Below, piece by piece: positions 11,377-23,098 of a DNA stretch of 64,000 bases. The stretch's first letter is position 1, and each line of letters starts with the position of its first letter. Source of the stretch: Ailanthus altissimus (taxonomy: Eukaryota > Streptophyta > Magnoliopsida > Sapindales > Simaroubaceae); the NCBI GenBank assembly GCA_946807835.1, contig OX327695.1, positions 25,650,501-25,714,500 of the forward strand. Direction: 5' to 3'. A program made the position numbers and the translations under genes. The notes under the pieces are model-generated. The model had not been told where the DNA came from. It worked only from the letters and a program-made list of their open reading frames with translations, and ran no database searches.

Positions 11377-14184
11377 CTGAAAACTATACGTACATTAGCT
11401 TCTTTTTTACTATTGTTATTATCATTATTTAGAATAAATCTATAACTAGCTTAACAACAACAGCAATTCGGGAATTTTGGACCGGTCGTACGTGTAGTTC
11501 TGTATAAGTTATGCTGTTTATTTTTCTTTTTCTTTTTTAAAGTTGCGCTGTTTCGTGACATTAAATTAGGAATGCACACTAGAATGGGAATTAGATTGTT
11601 GCTAACCAAACTATTTTTTTCCCCTGAAGTTTCATCTTCAAACAGAAGTTTAGATTTACAATGTTTGAATTTGCCTGTATTATTTGACGGTGTTGTAACG
11701 CATATGTACATTAATTATAAATACCAACTTGTCTGACAAATTTTTAACATGAATGCATACATAGTAATTTGAATAATGTAATATCTCTTATATAAATATA
11801 TCAAATATTCTCTTTAAAAAAAAAAAGAATAGTAATATATTTACATAATTATATCTTAATAAATGTATCATCAGTAATTATTTCTTGTTATATCGTTATT
11901 GACTTTCTATTTATTATTAAGATAGTAGTTATATAATACTAATTAATAATGAATATATCAAATATCACATTAATTAAAATATAATCTTTATATTCCAATT
12001 ATATAAATATAATATTACTCTTTAAAAAAAATAATTGTCTATCCCATTTTTAAAGGAAAAATTTGAAGTCAATATCCAAAACGTTCCACGCAATTACTCT
12101 CCACTCTTACGCGGAAGGGTAAATTTATATGTATTTCTATTTCTTATTCTTCATAAAATTAAATGAAGAAAAGGAGGAAAAGAAAAGGAAAAATGATTTA
12201 AATGAAGGGTAAATTTAATCCCGTGCCTTCTTTAAATATTGACAGGCCTCCAAATATTTTAAATATTTACGCCACAATATTTTACCATTAAAATGGAGGG
12301 TTGACAGATTCAAAATATTATATGCAATAGATAGATATATAACGATACATTTTGGCGAGATGGGCTTATCTCTGTATCGCACTAAGTGGGGAAATTATCA
12401 GATAAGAAATTTCAAATTTTGAAAAGAGGATGTATCAAAAAGGTAAAGTATTGAAGTATTTTTAATGATTTATCATGTCACATAGACCACAAATGAATGT
12501 CTTCAATTGCTGCGATTTAAATTATGCAAATCATTCATCATATAAAAAATAATTTAATATAATTACGTAATTCATCGTATAAATATTTTTTAAATATGTA
12601 TTAAAATTTTATAATATATTATAAATTAATTAAACAATACCATACGATTATATTACTTATCATATAATAAATTATATAATTCATTAAATATATATATTAT
12701 ATTTTTTATATATAAATCATGGTTGACTAATAAAAATAATTTTTTTTTATGTTAAGAAATAACAAAGTAAACAAGAGAAAGAAACAAGATAGTGGGTATT
12801 ACAATGAAATTAAATTGTAATTGGATGATGTAATTAATGAAATTCAATAAATGAATTATAATTACAATGAAATTTATGAGAAATTAAATCTTCCATTAAA
12901 TTTCTTAAACTTTTGAAAAGTAAAGTCTTCATTAACTCCTACATTACTGGAATGAGGAAATTAAACTTATGAAAGTAAAGACTACATTAACTCCTAAATT
13001 GATGGAATGAGTAGTTTTATGAGAAATTGAGGACTTCGATCCCTCTCTCTGCCCTATAAAAGTACCAACTCCATCATTTATCAATCATGCAAGTCTTTGT
13101 TGATGGATAAGCCGTGAATATGAATAGTCAGGAGTGAGGTTACGAGCTGGCAGAAACAGAAAATTTGAGCATATTTAGAAGAGTAATATTAAACTTTTTA
13201 TGTTTTTTCAAAAAATTTATTTTAAAATAATCTGTCAAGTAAATGAAATATTAAAATAATAAATTTTTTATTTATTATATTATTTTATTACTTAATAATT
13301 ATTTGACATATTATTAAACATTAAAATTTTGAGATAATATTTAAAAAGTTAAATATTATTTTATATAGAATCATTTAAAGGTGAATTAATTAATTTTATG
13401 ATTTATAAATATAAATTTAGTAATAAGTACATATTTTATTATATGGCTATTGAATATGCAACGATAACAAGCTTTTTCAATTAAGAAATGTACAAACTGC
13501 TAAAAGAAAAAAAAAGGCATCATTAACAATAAAATGACTATATCTCATAATATTTACACAAAGGAGAACTATGATGATACATTTACTAAAGTTTAAATTT
13601 AATTTTTGTTTATTTAGTATATCGTGACAATTCAAAGCTTATTATGTTGAGCATTTTCATTGTATTGTAGTATCAATTTTTGTATCCTTCATTTGCATGC
13701 GTCATCTGTTCCGATGTTTAATGAGTTACAACTTCGTATTGGCGTCAACAAATCCAATTTTACTTAGGTATTTTTTATCTTAATTTAGCAGTCCAAATTG
13801 AGAAACATAGTTTCCCACAAGGCATAAGAAAAATCAAACTAAGTTAAGCCTTGTGTTCACGCAAATGATTAATACAATTAATATTAAGTTCACGCTTCTC
13901 CACCCTGATAATGCTAAAGAATTCATGAAATTTATAGAAAAATATTTTTTAAACCGCTGACAAGTTCTTATTGAAACATTAATGATTAATTTGACCACCA
14001 TAAAAGTCAATAATTTACATAGCATGCATGAACATATTCTTAAAATGACAAACGTAACTATAAAATTAAAAACTTTAACAATGAATATGGATGTTCTTGT
14101 ACAATTTATTTTAAGCTCTCTTCATCTTTGTAGGCTATTCCAAATTCATTATAATAATATTATAAATAAGTAAAATATTGAGAA
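11377..14184. other. Intergenic, extremely AT-rich
   Basis: No gene seen. It contains the transporter's 3' untranslated region at its start, a MITE-like foldback at 13181-13362, and a short imperfect direct repeat (about 12914-12958 and 12971-13012, period about 56 bases). Confidence 0.6.
13181..13362. mobile_element. MITE-like foldback element
   Basis: The left end AGTAATATTAAACTTTTTAT matches the reverse complement of the right end (AAATAATATTTAACTTTTTA) with few mismatches. There is no coding capacity. A target duplication could not be fixed because the flanks are AT-rich. Confidence 0.45.
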
Positions 14185-14510
14185 TGTTGAAGGAATTGTC
14201 ATTCTTCCTATAAGATTAGTTTATATTGAATTTTTTTAATAAAATTTAACTTTAAACCCTAATCTCTTTGTAACATATAATTAATATATCAAACAAAAAT
14301 AATAAGAATATAAAATAAATAATAAAATGTACAAAACAATCATTTATGTAATTCGACGAATTGTTTACATCTACAATAAATCATAACATTTTTTATTAAC
14401 TCCTTAGAGAATTTATAAGAAAATACAATGAAGAATACTTAAAAGGATCTAATGTTTAGTATACCATTGTCTCACACGTAAATGAATAACTAAATAGCGA
14501 TTGCACTCTA

Positions 14511-16350
14511 GAGCATGCAGGAACAATTTTAAAAATTTTATATCTATTTTAATTTAGAAATAGATGGTATAAGAAAAAAAAATATCTCAATTGTGAATTT
14601 CTACAAATGTTTTATATCAACACTAACAAATCTTCTACGCTGTATCTCCCACCAATAGACTATTTTTTTTTTTTTTGAAGGGGGGATTACAATATTTATC
14701 ATCATTTCCGCACCACCTGGGGGGGAGGGGGGGTCGAACCCAGGTGGGGATGTGAGTCCTTGGGGGGCTCAGCCAACTTGGCTGAGCCCCCATGCTCCCA
14801 CCAATAGACTATTTGTATGGGCAAGTTGATAAATTGTAAAAAATCTAAATTCTATGCTCTTAATTTTTTTTCTTTAAAAAAATTTAACCCAAAAAAAAGC
14901 ACTAATAAAGAATACGTAAAAATAGTTCTAAAAATCTATTTTATAGTACAAGAATTCTTATGTTATCTAAACTCTTAATCTTATTAGAATTATGATAAAA
15001 TAATATTTTTATATTATTTTAATTTAGATAATTGAAAGGATAAATATAATATCTAATATTATATTTAATTAAATAATTTAGATAATTCATAATTATCTAT
15101 TTATTTAATTAAATTAAATAATCTAATTAATTAATTTAAATAAATAATTTAATTATTTATTTAATTTCATAACTATTATGGATTAGACCAATAATTGATT
15201 GAGTCTAATAAGTTTAATCAAATTAAATATAGATCAATAATTGACCCTAATAAGTCTAATCAAATTAAACTTAGGCTAATTAATATTTTAAATCTGACAA
15301 CTAATTCAATAGTCAATTTCAGTGTTTATTGAGCCAGCATGGAGACCTGATAGACCTACAAAATTAAGATTTAATAAATTAAATTATTTGATTAAACTCT
15401 TTAATCAATATGATTTTATTTATTAACTTTATATTACTCAACTAAAAATATAAAGCTAAACTCTTAATTTTACAGATAAATTATAAAATAAAAAACTATT
15501 TTCGTCCATTTAATAATCATTTAATATAGATTAATCATCCACAAGTGTTCATAATTAGAGTTAGGTCGAGTGTCCGTTAACCTCTCTAATTACATCTTTA
15601 TTCTTGATCCACATTGATCATCTTTTGAACATTTAATTTGTAAAATTCACAAATTTATTATTTTCTATAACTCTTAAAGAAAATTGAGTGTTCATAATGT
15701 TTAAGACCAGACTCAATTATCAAAGAAATAACTTATCTAACTTCTTTTTAGAAGGAATGGATTCTATATCTGTGAGAAATATTCTCAGCCATCCATTTTG
15801 TTACATGTATAAAATACTTAGTAATTTATAGAAAATCTTTTATTGTCTTTCCCTTGTATATTAATAAACATAATTCAATGAATAGGGGGTTCATTAATCA
15901 CTCAAGATTAAGATTAATCCATATATGATTATATTATGATAAAATAAGTTCTCTTTACTAATGGAGATTAATAGAGAATTAATTTTATCGTGGTTCAGTC
16001 CTATATAATCAACATTATACGAAGTGCCTCATTTTTCAATGTTAGTACATAAAATAATCTGGATAAGACCATTGTATACAATGTACAAATAGACTGTACT
16101 TATAATCTATCAAAATGAAATTTTCGTCTTTGTCCAGACTAAGTACAAGTTTAGATTATTACACTTAACCTTAATCCTCTCGTATATAACTATAATTTAC
16201 TAAGTTTAATGTTACATATAATAATCAAAAAATTTCATAATATTTGAATACAAGCAATCATAATTGCAAACATAATATTGAATGATCTATTAATTATTTT
16301 TACCAGTATTTAAATACAAACAATCATGCTTTTAAGGCATACTTCTAATA
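14511..16350 (-). mobile_element. Nested LTR-like insertion (probable solo Copia LTR)
   Basis: It is absent from the otherwise alignable right LTR, so it is an insertion of about 1.84 kb. Read on the minus strand it begins near TATTAGAAGTATGCCTTAAA and ends near CCTGCATGCTC, resembling plant Copia LTR ends (TG...CA) after mutation. It has no coding sequence. The target duplication is not clear, so the boundaries may be off by several bases. It contains a SINE. Confidence 0.5.
14666..14794 (-). mobile_element. SINE (tRNA-derived type) with 20-bp target duplication
   Basis: Flanked by perfect 20-bp copies of CTCCCACCAATAGACTATTT (14646-14665 and 14795-14814). On the minus strand, a body starting with a GGGGGCTCAGCC hairpin includes GGGTTCGACCC, a match to the pol III B box, and ends in a poly(A) tract (poly-T at 14666). 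The length (129 bases), the long target repeat and the A-tail are all as expected for a plant SINE mobilised by LINE machinery. The promoter role of the box is inferred. Confidence 0.85.
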
Positions 16351-16840
16351 GCGCACACAAGCATTTAGCGTCTACTTAATTCTTCTATCTCTTAAAGTCT
16401 CTCTTAATGCTTGATTTCAAATTAAAGAGTTTACAAGAGTTTATATAGGGGTTATTTCGTATCTCCTAATTGAAGTAAGAGTCCATAAATTTTAAAAGTC
16501 CAAAACTTTCAAAAACTCAGAAGTCCGAAGCTAAAATAGACTTTTTTCGCTTTAGCGTCGCACTCTTGAGTGGTCAGCGCTGTAGCACTGGCATGAGTTC
16601 GATCCAACGCTGCAACACTGGCTGGCCAATGCTACGACGCTGTGCTTACTAGTTTACAGCACCGCGGCGTTGCGGCCTAAACTACCAATCCTCACCTTTC
16701 TCGCCTCTTTTTGTATCTCCAAGTCCTTTTTTTCTTTCTCCTTTGTGTCCTATACATCCTTATCTTTTCGTGACTCTCCTATTTGATATTCCTCATAATC
16801 TTTACCCAAACAAGATTGTTGACTCACCAAATCTTCAATA

Positions 16841-17113
16841 AAGGCCTTCATTGATTCAAAATCTCCAAATAAGAAGGTTTCTGAATCCGATCCACACCTA
16901 TACTCTATCACCAAGAGTTGAGTCTAGTTAAGTCTCCACCAAGACTTAACTTTTTTCGGACCAGTGACTTTGGTCTTCAAAGGCATTTGTACACCTTACA
17001 TAAGGTATTGATGCATTTCACTCATTTCTGACCCTCATCACCTCAGTGAGTACAATTTGGATGTCACCTAATAATTTGTATTACCCCAACACCCAGCATT
17101 GGGCCACTCATGG
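16841..17113 (-). other. Residual 3' internal region of the nested Copia
   Basis: A short non-coding stretch between the left LTR and the Gypsy solo LTR. No domain is recognised in any frame; it joins directly to the protease/pre-integrase fragment once the solo LTR is removed, showing the internal deletion. Confidence 0.45.
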
Positions 17114-19822
17114 TGTCACGCCCCAGACCCAACAGATCTGACACACGACATCACTTACATTCATTCAATAATACTTAAACATTCATTTTAATTTCTTTCA
17201 GAATTATAGCAATTGAATTATGACTGGGACAATTACTAAACCGGAGATACGCAGAGTTTTCTCAGAGATTAACACTCTACTACGTCACCAGTAGCAACTT
17301 TGTTACCGGAAGCCCAGAATATATTCATTGCAAATTCTTACTTAAAATTAATCCATTACTACACTTGGTGAAACTTAAACTAAATCCAACCACACACAAT
17401 AAAATAATACATAAGTATTTATTCAACAGGGACAAATCAAATATTTTATCCCACGTGTCCCCAAATGAAACACTTAGCAACCTAACAACTTAGGGAACCC
17501 AAGGAACAGCAGAAGCCTTGCCAAATCCGCTAAGCACACATGTACCTTATTTACCTGAAATCACCATAAACTATAATGAGTATAAAACTCAGTAAGCATA
17601 CTAGTTTTTCATATATCAAATACAAATATATATATGTACACAATGCATATGTATGATATGTTGTTATCAATCAAAATCATAATCTTATCAAATCACATAT
17701 TATGTAAGCGCTTACACATTCTTTCAAAACACATAATAGGAATACCATCACTCAACTACTACTTAGTAGGACTTACATATCACATATCACATAATGAGCC
17801 AAATGTCACTCGTAGGTGACATACCGTATGAGAGGAATAGTACAAGTGAGGTCTTGAATAACACATATATAATGCTTATGCCCGAAGGTAAAAGTCAAAC
17901 CCTCACCCTGATCATCGGTGAGTCCTCTCACATGCACCAATACGCCACCACACGAATGTGATGACTCACTCTTCCTTTAGGTACCAATAGGATCCTCCCT
18001 ACATACGGAACACATAACATATACCCATCCCAAAGGAAAGGCCACACATAAAGGCTCCACAAATCACATAAAATGCCTACTAAGTTAACAGTGAGTTCAA
18101 GTACCCTCAAAATACAAAATATTTCTCATGGACATATTACACTTCAAAAGCTTTCTTTATTAAACACATCTTATTTTGAAAGCTCACTTACAAAAAATAC
18201 ATGTATGTCCATGCTCAATGTCAATGCTCACATTCAGAAACATATATTCACATTTCATATCAAAATATACTTTGACATAATATAAACATATTCTTAACCC
18301 CATTTGCAAAATCATACAAAATAATTACTATGTTTATTGTGATTTCAGTAAAAAGTCTAGTATACTTACCTCTTAACACTTTCAGCTACAAGGCTTAAAT
18401 CTCCTTAACCTATCAATGGAGATTAATCCTTTCATAAGCCTCACAATTCACACAAAATACTTTAAATAGCTTACAAAATTATACACAATGCATTTATCAC
18501 ATCAAATTGGTCTAAAAACTTGGTTTCTCAAAACCTGTCATTCTGACCACTTACACTTAACAAAATTTTCTAATACATCAAATGATGTCCAATTACTCCA
18601 AAATCAGAATATACCATCCTTGACTCATATATCCTTCTTATATATGAATATTATATCAAAATTCCTACACAATCCATTCCATACACACCATTGAATCCAA
18701 ACGACTAACCTGACAGGATCAAGATACTTACTGAACAGTATTCAATCTCACAATTTTATAAAATCATATACTAACTAAAAAATTATAAAACTACCACATA
18801 ATTACTCTTGACACATATCTCAGTCCATGATAAATATTTGGCTTCCAAATAACTGCCAAAAGTATTTTAAAACTATTTTATTTCATAACTTTAAAATTCT
18901 GTTAATCAAATACTACAATGAGCTGATACACATTAGAAATTCATAACACTTCAACCACATTGATCCAAATTCTCAATTCCGAGTATATCATATTAGACAT
19001 ATAAAATTATCATATTCCACAAATTCGTAATTTTTAAAGATCATTCAGTAGGTCAAAAATTATTTTCCACTGTATTATACTGTTTACACAGGAAATTTCC
19101 AGAATTTCAGGGTCATTTTGGTAAATTCACTAAAAATTCAATTTCCGAGATTTTCAGTCGATTCAAAGTCTCAGATGATCCCAAACATGTCTAATTTCAT
19201 ATACTCAAAATTCAAAACCAGAATCTATTCACAATAATTTATAAAATTCTTAGATCAAGAGACTATCAATCAGAAATTTTACAATCCATCATGATTTATC
19301 AAACTATCTTATAAATCATCATCAATTCTCAAACTATCATACGAAATACACATCAAATCCTCAATTATACATATTTCCAGAAATCAAAACTTAAAGAAAT
19401 TAACATAATTAACACCAATAAATTAAGAAATAATTGTGATATACCTTTTAAGATCCAAAAATTCCAATTTCTTCCTCTTCTTCTTCTCTTTCTCTCTCCT
19501 CTATTTCTCTCTTCTCTCTCTTAAAAGGGGTAGCTCAACCTAAATGAGAGAATTAGGGTTTTAAAAGTGTATTTTTATACTAAGTGGCTAATTTTTGGTA
19601 TTTACGAATTCACCCCCAAAACTTTCAAAGTATAACAATTTGGTCCCTAAAATAAGTCCAAAGTCTTGCAAATAAACCCAATACTAATAGTATATCCTTA
19701 ACCTATAAAAACACTACTAATAACAATATATAAATCAAGGATCACCCACATACAAATAAAATACGTATATTTATATATATAAATATACATATTATTACCG
19801 GTTATGGATACTGGTTACTACA
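17114..19822 (-). mobile_element. Solo LTR, Ty3/Gypsy type, 2.7 kb
   Basis: On the plus strand it runs TGTCACGCCCC...GGTTACTACA and is flanked by perfect 5-bp duplications CATGG (17109-17113 and 19823-19827). Read on the minus strand it begins TGTAGTAACC and ends GGGGCGTGACA, an end common in long plant Gypsy LTRs such as the Tekay/Del group. No internal coding region and no second copy are present, so it is a solo LTR left by recombination. Confidence 0.85.
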
Positions 19823-20207
19823 CATGGCCATCCCTTTAGCATATAGAGCCCCTTATTATATTTCTCACCCTCAAACCTTATAAATTCATTTTCTGCCCTC
19901 AGTGTTTCTTTTTTCACTTAACTGAATACCCTTCTTCATCGAGTTTGCCTAAGGATATTAAGTTCATCCTCAGATTAGGAATATGTTTTACACTACGTAA
20001 TTCTCTAGTTTCTTCACATTGCATCCTCAGTCTTATGTCACTAACTCCCATGATCTCACAAGTCACGTCATTCCCTATTAGAGCTTTACTTATCGTGACT
20101 TTGTAGTTGGTAAATAACGATCTGTCGGGACACATATAGACACTACACATTGAATCTAGTATCTTATTTTCAGTGTAATTTTTCCTTAAGGCTAACAACG
20201 TATCTAC
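19823..20207 (-). pseudogene. Copia protease / GAG-pre-integrase fragment
   Basis: Minus-strand frame (19914-20207) reads ILDSMCSVYMCPDRSLFTNY and later VKHIPNLRMNLISLGKLDEEGYS, the Copia aspartic protease region and what follows it. The catalytic D-S-G is D-S-M. Beyond a stop, KGLYMLKGWP matches the start of the GAG-pre-integrase domain. It is cut by solo LTRs on both sides (20208 and 19822). Confidence 0.8.
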
Positions 20208-22285
20208 TGTCGGGGATCTAATATATGTGGGTGTATACATGTGTAATTGTGTCTTTTACCTAAAATACGTATCATATATGAATTTAAACGCGAAGGAAGC
20301 ATATAAATTACAATAAACATAATAAATAAATATATTAATCACATTAATATATTAGTAGGGTAGAGAACTCATCTCAACGTGTAACGTTATACATGTATTT
20401 ATTTGGAGTCTGCATAGAAACCAACTTATGGACAGTTCTAGTCACCAACACGGTGGGCTTGGTGAGCTAGAACAGTAACTCTATATCCAACACGGGGTTA
20501 ACTCTTAATCCCCAAAATGGCCGGGTGCGTTTATTTTCATCATTTTCTCTAAAAGGATAAGAAATAAAGAATTTGATGCAATTTACCATTGCTTCAATTG
20601 TAACTATAAAGAAAAATGAAACAATTTTATTTTTTCTTTCTTTTTCTTCTTCTCTCTGGTTCTATTTTCTCTTCTTTATCTATTTCTCCATTTCTTCTCT
20701 CGGCTCAACACACTACACACACAAAATTCACAATCTCTCTTTCTTTATATATCTAATATATTAAAATATTAATATAATTATAATAATAATAATATAAAAA
20801 TATAAATAGGTGCCAATTATTTGGCACTCAAAATAAAATATTAATATATATAATAATATATTATAAAGAGAGATTAATGATTATTTAACAATTAAATAAT
20901 TATTATATGAAATAACCATTTTGCCCTCATTAATAGTTACCAAGTTTACCTCCTAGTGGGTTCCACCATATCCCACACTTGGGTAAACTCAACCGAGGGT
21001 CCACAATGCGTCACGTGTCATTATACAATTAGTAAATAACAATTATTAACTAATTGTTGTATTTAACACTTAAATATAGATACGCACGTATTCTCGTGGT
21101 AGTGCTGGATATTGTTAGATTAAACACTTTAATTTGGCACGCTTCCCCAGTGCACAATGAGTACACTCCATATCGTAGGACTCCTTAGGTCCATGCCAGA
21201 TTCGTCAAATGGAACTATTCTATGAGTCCATGAGTAATGCTCTACGCACACGTCATAGATATTATAAATCAGCGCATTGAGCCATGCAAGTTGAGGTTAC
21301 AACACATACGTATAGTCCTTCTGTCATGATATCCTGGATGTACGGGGATATAGATTATCATCGTTAAATCCCCTAGTGCTCATCTATGTCTTATCTTCAG
21401 ACTCGTATCTCATTAAATAATATTTGTAAACTCTTTTGTCATATTGTTCCACCCTGGCAGAACTCTTTGCCAAGATTAATGCTTGTGGCCATAAGACTTT
21501 TCAAGATACAGTCTCAAAGCATCTGGATATCTAACTCCCTATGCGAGCTAACGGATCACATATTTGTACACACCAGACTCCATAAGCGTTGGACCATACC
21601 CAGCGACACCTAGTGGTCACACCATGAAATGTCTGTGACATGTGTGGAACCAAAGTATGGTGGATCACTTACAAGCTCACCGTGGCACTCAGGTCAAAGG
21701 ACCACATATACTACTCAACTCGAGAGGACCCTTTGTTGACAACTTACATAGGATGTCTATCAGAGGCCCTGGTAAGTCTGTCTCATATCTAGTTCTAACT
21801 GGATACCCATATGTCAATACAAGCTCTAAGCTCATAGTCGGCTAAGAACGACCATCGATACCTTATAAGTACGACATATGCTGATCTATATTTAAAGGTA
21901 TCCACCAATAGACCCGCATCGACAGAAATAGATCAGGAACAATATTCGAGAACATACTTGCGCAACTAGCATTTTCTGGCACCCAATTGTAACTTTTGCA
22001 ACTATACAGTTACTAGTATATTCCCAGGTCTATATCTTGTTATAGACAATACTCCAACTCTTGGATCCGCTGAGTATTATAACCAGCTAACACTTAACTG
22101 TGCTAACATTTAACATTTATATCTCTCAGCGTGGCTAACTATGAGCCCTTATCTAAACTCTTTCAGATCGTACAATATCTGTAACGTTACATTGCATAAA
22201 TAGGAATTTACACTTGTATAAATATATAAGTATATATATATATATATATATATTCAGGGATGACACATAAGTACCGACCCTAACA
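20208..22285 (-). mobile_element. Solo LTR, 2.1 kb, copy 2 of an unassigned family
   Basis: It begins TGTCGGGGATC and ends GACCCTAACA, with perfect 5-bp duplications TCTAC at 20203-20207 and 22286-22290. It is homologous, in opposite orientation, to the solo LTR at 23412-25591: both have a TGTTAGGGT-GGT-CTTA-GTGTCATCC end and a GAGAGATATAAATG block. It carries a (TA)n tract at about 22230-22254. The superfamily cannot be decided from the LTR alone. Confidence 0.88.
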
Positions 22286-23083
22286 TCTACAACTTTGGTA
22301 TCTTCTCCAAGACTACTGACAACAGCACACCCATCTCGGTCATTTGGTCTAAAATAATCATTAACAAAGTGTCATTCCTTATAATAAAGGAAACACTTAT
22401 TTGATCTCCTCTTTAATTGGTTGCTCTTCTTTCCTTGTGCAAGTAATCTACTCCACTTTCAGATTCAGATCTCTTTGTCAATTCTTTTGAGTTTAATGAT
22501 GCCTTGACATTCTCTATTTTTAAGGACTCCTTACCATACAGTAGTATATCCACAAAACTCTTATAGCTCTTTGGTAACTAACTTATTAGGATTATGACAT
22601 TGTCTTCATCCTCAGTCTTAATGCTCAATTGCTCAAGACTTATGATGATATTGTTGAACTCGTCAATGTGAGCTCTTAATGAAGATCCATTGTGCATAGT
22701 TAGCTAATACAATTTCTCTTCACATGAAGTCTATTTATAAGAGATTTCTTCATTTATAATGCTTCAAGTCTTTTCCATAACTCCAAAGTAGTTTCTTCAT
22801 CACCAGTTCCCTTTAATACTGCGTCGCTCTACGTTAAGATTATAGTGCTATGAGCATTTTTTTTAATCGTGTCCTAATTTTTCTCCTCGAACTTTCAGGT
22901 TGTTGCCTCTTTGCTAGTTGAGGAACTAGCTTCCTCTAAAACTGAGTTTAGCTATTCCTTTACTAGTAGAGCCCTAACCTTCTTCCTCCAAAGATTAAAG
23001 TCATTCATCCTATTGAACTTCTCTATTTCTTACTTAATTAAAGCTTATGGTTTTAATACACTTGATGTGTATTTACGAACGTT
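22286..23083 (-). pseudogene. Copia gag fragment
   Basis: This is the region between the primer-binding site and the protease fragment, where gag is expected. On the minus strand a degraded zinc knuckle (CFLYYKE, a stop, then HFVNDYFRP) lies next to GEDTKVVD, which continues into the protease fragment across the solo LTR. Many stops are present. Confidence 0.55.
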
Positions 23084-23096
23084 GCTCTAATACTAG
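23084..23096 (-). other. Primer-binding site (initiator tRNA-Met type)
   Basis: On the minus strand CTAGTATTAGAGC follows the LTR end after two bases. It differs from the canonical Copia site TGGTATCAGAGC by a few transitions. This fixes the minus orientation and the inner edge of the 5' LTR at 23099. Confidence 0.7.
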
Positions 23097-23098
23097 TT

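Larger units (their letters stand above)
14185..16840 (-). repeat. 3' LTR of the nested Copia, interrupted
   Basis: 14185-14510 and about 16351-16840 align in order with the right LTR (23099-23411 and 25597-26122). Shared landmarks are the ATGTAATTCGAC...TCTACA module (14343-14378), AGCGCACACAAGC and the GC-rich block at 16555-16680. The stretch 14511-16350 is foreign. Confidence 0.7.
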
